Below, in pieces: positions 22,338 through 33,615 of a stretch of 64,000 nucleotides of DNA. Below the pieces are notes generated by a model. That model had not been told where the DNA came from. It searched no databases and worked only from the letters and a program-made list of their open reading frames with translations. The number at the start of each line of letters is the position of its first letter. Position 1 is the first letter of the stretch. Source of the stretch: Elymus sibiricus (taxonomy: Eukaryota; Streptophyta; Magnoliopsida; Poales; Poaceae); contig CM077671.1 in NCBI GenBank assembly GCA_039707655.1, positions 299,956,509 through 300,020,508 on the forward strand, given 5' to 3'. The position numbers and the translations under genes are program-made.

Positions 22338-24527
22338 CTAAAACTTGACGATTTCGTCTGCGGGTTTAAAGGACGTGGGTTTGGGCCTCTTGCTAAGGAC
22401 TACATCGTCCTTGTCCACTGGTGACCGAAGTGCGGTCAGTTCCTCTGCCGCCAGGGTCTCGGCTAGTGCTTCGAGGGCGAGTGCCGCCGTTCTGTTTTTG
22501 GCTCGAAGGGCTCTATTCGGGTCACTTGTTATTGTGATAACCCCGTTTGGGCCGGGCATTTTGAGCTTCATATACCCATAATGTGGTATAGCCTGAAATC
22601 TTGTGAAAGCATCGTGCCCCAAAGGGGCATGGTAGAGAAGTTCTTCGGATCTGTAGTTCTCGAGCGTGCCGAATACTACATCGAGGGTAACGCGTCCGGA
22701 ACAACGTGCCTCTTTCCCAGGGATGATTCCACGAAAGGTTGTGTTGCTGTGTTCGACGCGGGATCGGTCGAACTGCATTTTTTCCAAGGTATCCTCGTAA
22801 ATGAGGTTTAAACCGCTGCCGCTGTCCATTAGCACCTTCTGTAACCTGAAGCCGTCAACAATAGGGTTGAGGACTAGTGCGGCAGTTGTTTGGGCGGGGC
22901 ATGTGATTGGTTGGTCAGCTTCTCCGAAAGTGATCGGTGTGTCTGTCCATGAATTTGTTGCTGCCACCTGATAGATTTGTTCGAGTTCTCGAAGAGCTCT
23001 TTTCCTCTTATTCCTGGAGGAGAACGTTTCGTAGATCGTCAGGATCTCGTCGTTGTAGTCGGGTGGTGCTGTTGATCGTCTGACTGGAGGTAGGGCCTCG
23101 AGGATGGCCTCTCCACTTTTTGCCACCTGCCTGACGACCCAGCAAGCTCTAAGGCTGTGAGTCGGGTTTGTGTTTAGTAACACAGAGTGTATAGGGCATG
23201 GCTTGTCTAATTGCCCGTCAAGGACAGTTTTGTCTCCCGTGGGGGATCTATACTTTTTCTCAGCGGGTTCATGTTTGGCCGGCCATTGCGGACGTATTCG
23301 CTTTTTCCGAGCTCCTCCATGGTGTTCGGAGGGGACCGGTTCCGAAAACAAACGTTCGGCTTGCCAGGTGCTTTCCATGGCGCAATATTTTTGCACTCGG
23401 TCCGATAGCTCGGTGAAGTCACGAATGTTTTGACGGGCTAGGGCATTGAGGATTCCTTCACTGTGGCAATTGCGCCTGAAGGTTGCTATTATCTCCTGGC
23501 CGCTAGCGTCTGGTACTTTGTCTTTAAAAAGGAGGAGTCTAGCCCAGAAGTGATGGACTGATTCCCCTGGCTGTGGTTTAACTTCCCATAAGCCCGATAA
23601 CTTGGGTTGTCCTGCGCTGCCTGAGGAGCTCTCGACTTGGGTGGTGGGCGGGGAAATTTTTGGTTTCTCGCCAAGATCAGAGTCCGAGATCACGGCGTTT
23701 GCCTCCCGTGCCATCGCGGAGTTCGGCGTGGTGGGTCTGGAGTCTGTATTGCCAATAGGACCCCTGTGCGCAGGTTCTAGGTCACGCGCTAGATCGGCGG
23801 CCGATTCCGAACTGTTTCCGGTCTGGGTTCTGGATTCTGGATTGTTGGAGAAATCCTGACGGTCGGAAACCGGGATATAAACAGTTTTTAATTCCGGTAG
23901 CTGAGAGGACGAGCCTTCGGCTGGACACTCAACGGTAGCGACCAGGTGAGTGATCGGTGGGACACGAATCTCCCTATTATCGGGTTTCAACCCGATCTGG
24001 TCATAGACCGAGGTCTGGTTGTCGGTAACGTCCAAGGTTTGAATCCGACCAAATAGCTCGTTTAAAGACGAGATGTCGGCAGGATCTAAGTTGTTGGGGC
24101 GCAAGGGGTCGACCCGCAGCGCCGCTGTCCCACGGTCGCTCGACGGCGGGCCCGGGATGTATTCGGCCGTCGTAGTTCCGGGCATATCAGATGGGTTGGG
24201 CATTACGGCCGGCCCAGGGATAGGGGCCACTTCCACGGCGGGACCTGTTGCCTCCGGCGTTAAGGCGTCGGGGCCTGTAGGCTCCTCCTAGAGGGTTGAG
24301 AATTTTGTTAAGACAAGATCTCCCCGGGAGTCGGCGACGAACTCAAGGTTCCCGAACCTGACTTCCTGATCAGGGATGAAACTTCCGACCTGCCTTAGAT
24401 GACCGGCCGGATCGGCATGCGATACGATGCTGCCGAACGCGAAAATCTGACCAGGGACGAAAATGTCCTTGTCGTAGACTTCATCACTGATGATGAGGCG
24501 AGCCATCGATCCCACTGGCGATCGCAC
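22338..24527 (-). pseudogene. Element F gag and aspartic protease
   Basis: The N-terminal segment (24527-24288; contains IISDEVYDKDIFVPGQIFAF) ends at an in-frame TAG (24290-24288). The same frame then resumes for more than 630 codons. Gag core: SVHHFWARLLLFKDKVPDAS, IIATFRRNCHSEGILNALAR. The protease has the active site DSGSG (VLMDSGSGLNLIYEDTLEK) about 460 residues into the second segment, in place of the more usual D(S/T)GSS/A. Stop at 22338. Order and lengths fit a Tat-type polyprotein. Confidence 0.85.
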
Positions 24528-24535
24528 AGCGGAAC

Positions 24536-24552
24536 TCTCAATGAAAGCACCA
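24536..24552 (-). other. Primer binding site of F
   Basis: Minus strand TGGTGCTTTCATTGAGA, 7 bp from the LTR. It starts with the TGG expected for pairing to a tRNA CCA end. I did not identify the tRNA. Confidence 0.6.
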
Positions 24553-24559
24553 ATGTCGG

Positions 24560-25024
24560 TGTCAAAACCGGCGGATCTCGGGTAGGGGGTCCCAAGCTGT
24601 GAGATTAGGATCGATGGGTAACAGGAGACGAAGGAGATGGTGTTTTACCCAGGTTCGGGCCCTCCTATGGAGGTAAAACCGTACGTCTTGCTTGATTGTA
24701 TTGATGTGTATGAATATTACAGAGTCGATCTACCTCGAGATCAAATGACTAAACCCTAGATGAGTTCACCTATCTCTACAATCTAAACCCTCCGGCTTAT
24801 ATAGACACCGGGGGTCCTAGGGTTACACATAGTCGGTTGCCTATCGAAGGAATAAACATGCCTATTCTATCACCTTAAGCTTGAAGGGCACGCCACGGCT
24901 CCTGAGATCCTCCCCCTAGTAACGGGGTATTCGGTCAGTCCAATCCTCCAACGAGTGGTCCACGAGTTCGGCCCATAAGGAATAAGTCGACAGTCCGAGG
25001 ACCCCTTAATCCCGGACTCCCTCA
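24560..25024 (-). repeat. Element F 5' LTR
   Basis: 465 bp partner of 10460-10925, with the same TATA box (24804-24798 on the minus strand) and the same ends. Confidence 0.9.
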
Positions 25025-25140
25025 ACTGGGTTAATAGGTTAGTTCCCAAAAATGATACAAAATAGCATATAAAGTATCCTAGATTGATAATATAATAGCA
25101 TGGAACAATCAAAAATTATAGATACGTTGGAGATGTATCA
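25025..25140 (-). repeat. Element E 5' LTR, remaining segment
   Basis: Contains the LTR start (minus: TGATACATCTCCAACGTATC). It is the continuation of 9095-10459 across element F and is followed by the TSD GATGT at 25141. Confidence 0.88.
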
Positions 25141-25145
25141 GATGT

Positions 25146-25790
25146 CTCTCATTTGCATTCGTTATCCCTGCAGGTACCCAGTATCATGGAGAGCAAGCCA
25201 TGGTGAGGCTAAGGCAGGGAGACCGTGAAGTGTTATCTTGAACAGTAGTGACAAAAAGGTTTAGTACGGTAACAGGGATCCTGTCACTGAGGATTGAAGA
25301 GGTGTAGGCATTAAACACCCAAAGCTTTTGTCTGATTATCACAATCTTAATTATCGGGGCAACCCCGCAAGATGAATATGGCCTTTGGTTGGACAACTGA
25401 TTCTTGTTGCAGCACACGTGCCGGTCAAAATGCAATTTGGACACATCCCCCAGTTCGGTTCGTAACAAGCACATCTCGATGGGTGACTTCCAGCGCAAAA
25501 ATTAAGATCATAGTCTGGTCCCAACACAAATACATGGTTGTAAGCATTAAGACCTCATACTCGCACCTATTTTTATTATGTGTTTCTCCTCAGTTTATTT
25601 TGTTTTGATCCGGTCAAAAGCTAGAATTGTTCTGTAACAAAATCTTGCTAGAGACCCTAGCTTCAAGGGGGCCTTCATCCCGTGGTTTTGATAACTCAGG
25701 GTCACCTCTGGGGAAATAAGTGAGAATATTTTTCGTTCCATTTCCGGATCACTAAGGTAAATAATCAAACCCTTTTCTGGTGATGGTGCC
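25146..25790 (+). other. Element G remnant: LTR end and degenerate PBS
   Basis: A non-coding stretch that continues the 3392-3682 flank after removal of E. It ends near TAAATAATCA (25759-25768), then CTTTTCTGGTGATGG. If the solo LTR at 25791-27335 is removed, this joins TTGCCGGGAAGG at 27336 to give a decayed form of the tRNA-Asp PBS TGGCGCCGTTGCCGGGG. So it is probably the 5' LTR end of an old + strand Gypsy element. Confidence 0.45.
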
Positions 25791-27335
25791 TGATGTCTAC
25801 TACATAACTTTATTCTTGTAGACTCGTGTTGGGCCTCCACGCACAACATTTTGTAGGACAACAACAAATTTCCCTCAAGTATATGACCTAAGGTTTATCA
25901 ATCCACGGGAGGTGTAGGATGAAGATGGTCTCTCTCAAACAAACCTGTAATCAAATACAAACAATCTCTTATGTCCCCAACACACCCAATACAATGGTAA
26001 ATTGTATAAATGCACTAGTTCGGCAAAGAGATGGTGATACAAGTTTACTATGGATAGTAGATATAGGTTTTTGCAATATGAAATAATAAAAACAGCAAGG
26101 TAACAAGTGACAAAAGTTAGCACAACCGGTATTGCAATGCTTAGAAACAAGGCCTAGGGTTCATACTTTCACTAGTGCAATCTCTCAATAGTGTTAACTT
26201 AATTTAATCATATAACCAGCCCTCAACGTGCGACAAAGAATCACTCCAAAGTTCCTATCTAGCGGAGAACATAAGATGAAATTGTTGTAGGTAGCAAAGC
26301 ACCTCAAAGTTATCCTTTCCGATCAATCTATTGAGCCATCCCTATAGGTGTCACAAAAAACCCTAGAGTTCGTACTAGAATAACACTATTTGATACACAT
26401 CAATCAACTCTAATGTCACCTAGATACTCCAATGTCACCACAAGTATCCATCAGTTAATCATAAGGCATGCATCAAACAATTTCAGATTCATCGTATTTA
26501 ATCCAACACAAAGAACTTCAAAGGGTACCCCAAAGTTTCTATCGGAGCAAGTAGGACAAAAACGTGCATCAACCTATGTGCCTAGATCACCCTAATGTCA
26601 CCACAAAAATCTGTAAGTTGATTGCCAAAACATACATCAAGTAACTCAATAGAATACCCCATTGTCACCACGGGTATCCACATGCAAGACATATATCAAG
26701 TGTTCTAAAATCCAAATTATTCAATCCAACATAACGAAACCTCAAAGGTACAGATTCAATTCATCACATCAAGATAGAGAAGGAAGAACACCATACGATC
26801 CAACTATATTAACAAAGTTCGTCATACATCAAGATCGTGCCAACTCAAGAACTCGAGGGAGAGAACTACTCCCTCCTCGCCATGGAGACCGTCGGGATGA
26901 TGAAGATGGCCTTCGGTGATGATTTCCCTCTCCGGCAGGGTGCTGAAAAGGGCTCCGGATGAGATTGCTTCAGAACAGAGGCTTGGACGGCGAAGCAGAA
27001 GTTGTACATTTCGTTCTGGAGGTTTCGGTATTAATAAGAACTTTTTGCGTCGGATTCATGCCAGGGGATGCCCGAGGGGCCCACGAGCTCGAGGGGCACG
27101 CCCTAGGGGGCGCCCCCAGGCTCGTGGATCCCTCGGCTACTTCCTGGTCCATATCTAGTGCTCCGTGTGTCTCTTTTGGTCCATCAAAAATCACTGTAAA
27201 TTTTCAGCTCATTCCAAGAACTTATATTTCTCACAAAAATAACACCATGGTAATTCTACTGAAAATAGCGTCAGTTTGGGTTAGTTTGTATGTCATGAAT
27301 ACTTCATAAATTATCGATACGTTGGAGACGTATCA
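25791..27335 (-). mobile_element. Solo LTR of an Athila-like Gypsy family (minus orientation)
   Basis: A 1545 bp unit with TGATGTC...GTATCA on the + strand; the minus strand starts TGATACGTCTCCAACGTATC as in E and J but diverges after that. Flanks GTGCC (25786-25790) and TTGCC (27336-27340) form a 5 bp TSD with one mismatch. No internal domain is attached. It contains a G+C-rich hairpin at 27081-27127. A solo LTR usually arises by recombination between the two LTRs of an element. Confidence 0.8.
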
Positions 27336-27519
27336 TTGCCGGGAAGGACTTGAGTGTTCCTAGTCTTTGTGTTTAGAGTATTTTTTAAGTTTTAGTTTTT
27401 GTTTAGGTTTTATTTTTACTTTTTGTTGCAAGTCTTTTGAGCTGAAAAATCACAAAAATATTACCATGGCTCATAATCTTGGAAGCTTTGCTATTCCTAG
27501 CAATGACTTTGTGGCACCC
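27336..27519 (+). pseudogene. Element G leader and first codons of gag
   Basis: Begins with the second half of a PBS-like sequence, followed by a ~120 bp leader and an ATG at 27466 opening 18 codons (MAHNLGSFAIPSNDFVAP). It is then cut at CACCC by element A. The start is consistent with a gag N-terminus, but too little is left to be sure. Confidence 0.45.
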
Positions 27520-28934
27520 TGATACGTCTCCGTCGTATCTACTTTTCCTCACAATTTTGCCCTTGTTTTGGACTCCAATTTGCATGATTTGAATGAAACT
27601 AACCCGGACTAACGTTGTTTTCAGCAGAACTACCATGGTGTTGTTTTTTGTGCAGAAATAAAAGTTCTCGAAACTGGACGAAACTTTTTGGAGATTTATT
27701 TTACAATAAATAAAAAATACTGGAGCCAAGAACCACCGGAGGGGGAGCCCTGGCTGGGCATGATACACTAGGGCGCGCCAGCCCCCCCAGGCGCGCCCTG
27801 GTGGGTTGTGCCCACCTCGGGGCCCCACTGACCCTAATTACGACGCTATAAAATCCTATTTTTGGAGAAAAAAATTGGGGAGAAAGTTTCATCGCGTTTT
27901 ACGATATGGAGCCGCCGCCACCTCGTGTTCTTCAGCGGGAGGCCAGATTTGGAGCCCGTTTGGGGCTCCGGAGAGGGGAATCTTCGGTCTTCGTCATCAT
28001 CAACCCTTCTCCATTGCCAATTCCATGATGCTCCCCACCGGGAGTGAGTAATTCCTTCGTAGGCTTGCTGGTCGGTGAGGAGTTGGATGAGATTCATCAT
28101 GTAACCGAGTTAGTTTTGTTAGGGCTTGATCAATAGTATCCACTATGTTCTGAGATTTATGTTGCTATGACTTTGCCATGCTTAATGCTTGTCACTAGGG
28201 CCCGAGTGCCATGATTTCAGATCTGAACCGTTTATGTTATCACCATTATATCTATGTTCTTGATCCGATCTTGCTAGTCATACGCACCTATTACGTGTTA
28301 TGATCAGTAAACCCCGGAGTGACAATAGTCGGGATACTTTCCGGTGATGACCGTAGTTTGAGGAGTTCATGTATTCACCGTGTGTTAATGCTTTGTTCCG
28401 GTTCTCTATTAAAAGGAGGCCTTAATATCCCTTAGTTTCCTTATGGACCCCGCTGCCACGGGAGGGTAGGACAAAATATGTCACGCAAGTTCTTTTCCAT
28501 AAGCACGTATGACTATTTACGGAATACATGCCTACAATACATTTATGAACTGGAGCTAGTTCTGTATCGCCCTAGGTTATGACTATTATATGATGAATAT
28601 CATCCAACGAGTTCACCGATCCAGTGCCTATGAGTTTTCCACATATTGTTCTTGCTAAGTTACTACTGCTACTGCTACTGTTACACTTCCTACAAAACTA
28701 TTGTTATCACTGCTACCGTTACTGCTACTGCTACTACTGCTATCAAAACTATTATACTACTGTGCTACTGATCACTCTGCTGCAGATATTTAATCTCCAG
28801 GTGTGGTTGAATTGACAACTCAACTGCTAGTACTCTCAAATATTCTTTGGCTCCCCTTGTGTAGAATCTATAAATTTGGGTTGAATACTCTACCCTCAAA
28901 AACTGTTGCGATCCCCTATACTTGTGGGTTATCA
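27520..28934 (+). repeat. Element A 5' LTR
   Basis: 1415 bp, TGATACGTCTCCG...GGGTTATCA. U3 contains a hairpin at 27764-27803 and a TATA box TATAAAAT at 27847-27854. A CTACTG-rich stretch lies at 28656-28750. The partner LTR is at 54401. Confidence 0.92.
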
Positions 28935-28945
28935 AGACCTTTTTC

Positions 28946-28962
28946 TGGCGCCGTTGCCGGGG
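28946..28962 (+). other. Primer binding site of A (tRNA-Asp)
   Basis: A perfect TGGCGCCGTTGCCGGGG, 11 bp after the LTR. Confidence 0.92.
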
Positions 28963-29012
28963 AGCATAGCTATATTTGTTGAGTCACTTCGGATTTATAT
29001 CAATTGATCACT

Positions 29013-31810
29013 ATGAAGAATCTGAAGGATCCAAAAAACCAAGATTTTTCCCTCTAAAACGAGGGGAGGTAAGGAACTGCCATCTAGCTCTACACTTGAT
29101 TCACCTTCTGTTATGAGTAAGCTTGCAACACCACGACCACATGCTAGTAATCCTGATATGTCACAAGTTATCGATGATGGTACTTCTACTATGAATGATG
29201 CTTATGATGATGCTAGTACCATGCTTGATGATAATGTGCCACTAGGTGAATTTCTTGATGAGCAAATTGCTAGAGCTAAAGAAAATGAGATTATTGAAAC
29301 TGATGACTTTGCTGAAACCGATGAAGCCTTTGAAACTGATGACTATGAAACACCTATTAGACCTAGCTCTCCTAGATTTGAAATGCCTAAGATACCTGAA
29401 GGTTATGTTATGGATGAGGAGACGACTAGGGAAATCCGTTCTTGTAAGGATAGAAACGATCTTAAGAAATTACTACGCAAGTATAAGGAAAAGACTTTAG
29501 TTGCTAGAATGAAATGTGATCCTAAGTTTGCTACTTCACCTATCTTTGTTACCGATAAGGATTATGAATTCTCTGTCGACCCAGAGTTAATTACTCTGGT
29601 TGAATCTGATCCTTTCCATGGCTATGGAACTGAAACTGTAGTAGCACATCTTACTAAGTTGAATGATATAGCCACCCTCTTTGCTCATGATGAGAAGATT
29701 CGCTACTACTATATTCTCAAATTATTTCCGTTCTCATTAAAGGGTGATGCTAATACATGGTACAATACTCTTGCTCCTGGTTGTGTGCGTAGTCCCCAGG
29801 ATATGATTTACTACTTCTCTGAAAAATATTTACCTTCTCATAAGAAACAAGCTACCTTACAGTAAATATTTTACTTTGTGCAAATTGAAGAAGAGAGTCT
29901 CCCACAAGCTTGGGGGAGGGTTCTCCAATTGCTTAATGCTTTGCCTGATCACCCTCTTAAGAAAAATGAAATACTTAATATCTTCTACAATGGACTAACT
30001 GATGCTTCTAGGGACTTCCTAGATAGTTGTGTTGGCTGTGTTTTCAGGGAACAAACTGTTGAACAAGCTGAGGAATTATTGAATAATATATTGAAGAATT
30101 ATGATGATTGGACTCTCCCTTAACCACCACTTAAACCCACTCCTAAGAAGAGGGGTATGTTGTTTCTCAGTCCTGAAGATATGCAAGAGGCAAAGAAATG
30201 TATGAAGGAAAAAGGTATTAAAGATGAGGATGTTAAGAATTTACCACCTATTAAAAATACATGGCCTTGACACACCACCACCTCCACAGGTGGTAGAGGT
30301 AAATTCTTTATTAAAGTTTGATGAAAGTGATATCCCTCACAATAAACATCCTAGTCAATGTTTGTATGAGTTTGACAACTACATTATGAAACAAGATCAC
30401 TTCAATGCACATGTTCTGAAACAATTGAAATACAATTCTGATATGATTGCTCGCTTGAGTGACATGCTATTTAGAATCAGTAATGATGTTAGATGTGTAG
30501 GAAAACATGCCTCTATGGTTCAAACCCAGTTAGAACAAGTTGCTAAATCTCAAAAGGAATTGCTTGATGAAATGAATAATAATATGAATGATTTTGCTGC
30601 TAGAGTAGTAAGTAGAGGAGGAAGAATGACCCAAGAACCACTCTATCCTGAAGGTCATCCTAAAAGAATTGAACAAGACTCTCAAAGAATTAATGTTGAT
30701 GCACCTAGTCCTTCTATGATGAAAAAGAAAAAGAAAAATGATAGGACTTTGCATACCTCTAGTGAACCTGAGATACAAAAACCTCCTGATAATAATGATG
30801 TCTCTATTTCCGATGCTGAAACTCAATCTGGTAATGAACATTCACCTAGCGATAATGAAAATGATAATGATGATGTTCATGAGGATGCTCAACCGAACAA
30901 TGGTAGAGAACCAGATAATGATGTTGAAATAGAGCATGTTGTTGATCTTGATAACCCACAACCTAAAAATAAACGTTATGATAAAAGAGACTTTGTGGCT
31001 AGAAAACATGGTAAGGAAAGAGAGCCATGGGTTCAGAAACCTATGCCCTTTCCACCTAAACCATCTAAGAAAAAGGATGATGAAGAATTTGAACGCTTTG
31101 CTGAAATGATTAGGCCAGTCTTTTTGGGTACCCGCTTAACTGATATCCTAAAGATGGCCCCTTATGCAAAATACATGAAAGACATCATCACTAATAAAAG
31201 AAAGATACCTGAAGCTGAAATCTCCACCATGCTTGCTAATTATTCTTTTAAGGATGGAGTACCTAAAAAACTTGGAGACCTTGGAATACCAACTATACCT
31301 TGCTCCATTAAAAGAAACTATGTCAAAACTGCTTTTTGTGATTTGGGAGCTGGTGTTAGTGTTATGCCTTTCTCCTTATATAAAAGACTTGATTTGAACA
31401 AACTCACACCTACTGAAATATCATTGCAAATGGTTGACAAATCAAATGCCATACCTATCGGTATTTGTGAGGATGTGCCCGTTGTTTTTGCAAATGTTAC
31501 TATCTTAACGGACTTTGTTATTCTTGAGATGCCCGAGGACGACAACATGTTGATTATCCTTGGTAGACCCTTTTTGAATACTGCAAGGGCTGTTATTGAT
31601 TGCAATAAAAGAAAAGTCACTTTTCATATGGATGGTAATGAGCATACGGTGCACTTTCCGAAGAAACAATTCCAAGTGAATGGTATAAATGTTATTGAAG
31701 AATCTCCGACAATCACTATTGAAAGTTTTCAATTACCTCTACCAACTGCCAAAAAGAAATATGATATACTTATTGTTGGGGATATGCATATCCCCATTGA
31801 GGTAACTTAG
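29013..31810 (+). pseudogene. Element A gag-protease polyprotein, broken
   Basis: The gag core contains FPFSLKGDANTWYNTLAPGC, DMIYYFSEKYLPSHKK and LPQAWGRVLQLLNALPDHP. A charged linker leads to a retropepsin with CDLGAGVSVMPFSLYKRLDL (active site DLGA), a flap region and ILGRPFLNTARAVIDC. Lesions against copies B and C: an extra A at 29031-29040 shifts the frame after ~9 codons; TAA at 29863-29865 and TAA at 30121-30123 (both where GAA is expected); a 2-base loss near 30252. The frame is open from about 30258 to the TAG at 31810. Nothing resembling RT follows. Confidence 0.9.
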
Positions 31811-32359
31811 TGTTTTACAAAAGTTTTTCGGTTTCATGCTAATCGGAAGTGGTTGTTAATAAGACATGATCAACCTAATTAATGAATCATTTTTGAGAGG
31901 TATGAAGTTGATGAAACTAGTAGGCACAACCTTCTGCTCCCACTTTTTATTTTCTGTTTAACTTAGTCAAATAAAATAAAATACCATGTCTATCCTGTTT
32001 TCTGTTTTCTGAGTGCAATAAAAAAATGACCCAAAAATAAAAGTTCTCATAATGTTCTGAAAATTTGATACGATTGTTTTCTGAATATTTCTGAATTTCT
32101 GATGCAAATAACATCAGAGGGGGGGGGTGCACCTGGTGCCCGCAAGACACCAGGGCGCGCTAGCAACCCCAGGCGCGCCCTGGTGGGTTGTGGCCCCCAC
32201 GTGGGCCCCCTCACTTATTCCTTTAGCCCATGTCATCCCCTTCCTCCAGATTTTTTTTACCATAGCTTCCATTCCCGTGTTCTTGCTCTCAAACCCGCGG
32301 ATTTCGATCTCTTTGCTCGAAGCTCCGTTTCTGAAACTGTTTGGAGGGATTGCTACTTG
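31811..32359 (+). promoter_or_regulatory. U3-like module upstream of ORF2 in A
   Basis: Non-coding. It resembles the LTR promoter region in layout: AATAAAAGTTCTC, then an A+T-rich stretch, a G+C-rich inverted repeat (32147-32185; arms around CACCAGGGCGCGC and GGCGCGCCCTGGTG) and a pyrimidine-rich leader. The same block precedes ORF2 in B and C. I see no clear TATA box. It may be an internal promoter for ORF2 or a duplicated piece of U3; this is inference. Confidence 0.45.
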
Positions 32360-32580
32360 GTATGTGACTTCTCCATTGCTCCAATTAGTTTTTGATTTAA
32401 TGGATTATTTTTAGAATAATTAGCTACTCTTGGTGCTGCTGTAGATGAGCTTGCATGTTGAATTCTTAGAGTTCTAAGTAGTTTGAATGCTTAATATGGC
32501 CTCTATGCATCCTTAGGAGTAGTTGCTATCAATTTCACGAAGTTTTGTTAACAAAATTTTGTGTCTCAAAAATATTTCAG
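32360..32580 (+). other. Putative 5'-UTR intron before ORF2 in A
   Basis: 221 bp from GTATGTGACT to AATATTTCAG, ending 20 bp before the ORF2 ATG. Donor and acceptor are conserved at the homologous places in B (46340 to 46120, minus, also 221 bp) and C (59279-59489, 211 bp), although the intron body has diverged. Confidence 0.5.
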
Positions 32581-32600
32581 AAATTTGTTCGCAAATAAAA

Positions 32601-33615
32601 ATGCAATTCTTTAGGAGTTCTTCAAGGAGGAGATCCTCGGAGGCCTCATCAAGTGGAAGCTCGGTCCGACAATCTTATGTTGAGCCCAGCGAAAGCTCGA
32701 TGCGAGATGCCGCTACCAAATCATGTTTGTGGCCATGTGACGAGTTCATGGAAGGTGCAGGTATCAAGGGGGAATTCGAACAATTTATCCACAATGCAGA
32801 ACTTCCTCTTTCATCGCAGATAAGTGCCCTCAACATCTCGAACTCACGAAAACATTCACAAAGAAATTTAATTTTTTCCCTCGTGAGTCTAGAGTTTCAT
32901 TCAACCTTTATGACCGTCCCTTCACCATGCCTTTAGAAATGTTCAGTGAAGCATGCAAAATTCCATATTGGGATTCCCTTGATGAACCACCAAAATCTGA
33001 GTATGAGTAATTTTTTATTAACCTTTGCTATGGTGAAGATAGGGGAGTGACACAAGGAAGAATTAAAAGCATCCATTTCCCATCAATACACTACTTTGCA
33101 CTCTTTAATGGCAAATGTATCGTAGGCAAACAAGATTGTAGCACACTATGTGCTCCTGATTTGAGTCTCATACACACTGCCATAACTGGAAATAAATGTT
33201 ATAATCTTGGAGCAATTGTTGCATGGAGACTGCAGCAGAATGCTGCTAGTGGTAATTTTTATGGAGGAATTTATGCCTCCTGTGTAGCAGAGAAGCTAAA
33301 TGTTTCACCATGGCCTAATGACCCCATTTTACCTATTCAGTACTTAGACTTTGAGGCCATGAAGCGTCATAGGTTCCTTAAGGGCACATCCACTAATTAT
33401 ACCTATAACTTGAGATTTAATAAAAAAACGTTGTGCCTGTTACTTTGCCTGCTCCCGCTCTCTTTGATTTTCACAGTAGGGGAAGATATTATGTTCTTGA
33501 GAGCGAGGCCCATGCGTACAATGCGGAGGTTGACGCTGCCAGGAGGGCCGAGGAGTCTGCACCAAGGGCCTCGGTAGGCTATCACTCCGACTATTATCCA
33601 CACTACGGATGGTGA
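32601..33615 (+). pseudogene. Element A ORF2 (Athila ORF-like / putative plant transposon protein)
   Basis: Starts MQFFRSSSRRRSSEASS, with a basic, serine-rich N-terminus followed by LWPCDEFMEGAGIKGEFEQF. After a frameshift near 32800 come an FNLYDRPFTM-like region, IKSIHFPSIHYFALFNGKC, and GAIVAWRLQQNAASGNFYGG. Another frameshift near 33430 and an in-frame TAA at 33009-33011 break it. It ends EESAPRASVGYHSDYY...GW at 33615. The arrangement recalls the ORF1/plant transposon protein family of Athila elements. The function is unknown; I am unsure of the exact domain name. Confidence 0.65.

Larger units (their letters stand above)
10460..25024 (-). mobile_element. Element F: Tat-lineage Gypsy retrotransposon with gag-pol and an antisense gene
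   Basis: LTRs of 466 and 465 bp (10460-10925, 24560-25024) start (minus) TGAGGGAGTCCGGG and end GGTTTTGACA. PBS at 24552-24536 and PPT at 10926-10940 give minus orientation. Order on the minus strand: gag, PR, RT, RNase H with a second archaeal-like RNase H, INT, then a 4 kb 3' region carrying a spliced gene on the + strand. The flanks are CACGG and ACTGG, an imperfect TSD (likely ACTGG with one base lost). By eye the LTRs differ at about 16 of 466 sites. A LINE is inserted between RNase H and INT. All pol frames have lesions. Confidence 0.92.
3688..25140 (-). mobile_element. Element E: Athila-like Gypsy LTR retrotransposon, minus orientation, heavily interrupted
   Basis: Defined by the 5 bp TSD GATGT at 3683-3687 and 25141-25145. 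On the minus strand the order is 5' LTR (25140 down to 9095), tRNA-Asp PBS (9083-9067), gag remnant, 3' PPT (5994-5981), 3' LTR (5980-3688). Both LTRs carry insertions: Cassandra in the 3' LTR and element F in the 5' LTR. By eye the two LTRs differ at roughly 10% of sites in the first 240 bp, so E is older than its inserts. The internal domain is only ~3.1 kb and has no pol, so it is a deletion derivative or a non-autonomous member. J, at the right end of the window, belongs to the same family. Confidence 0.85.

Noticed and set aside
28624..28815. 63-codon Leu/Tyr-rich ORF (and its copy at 55516-55707)
   Set aside because: Produced by CTACTG triplet-like repeats within the LTRs.
28946..28962. 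tRNA gene fragment
   Set aside because: This and the similar sites at 9067, 49693 and 55838 are primer binding sites, only 17 bp long and placed next to LTRs.
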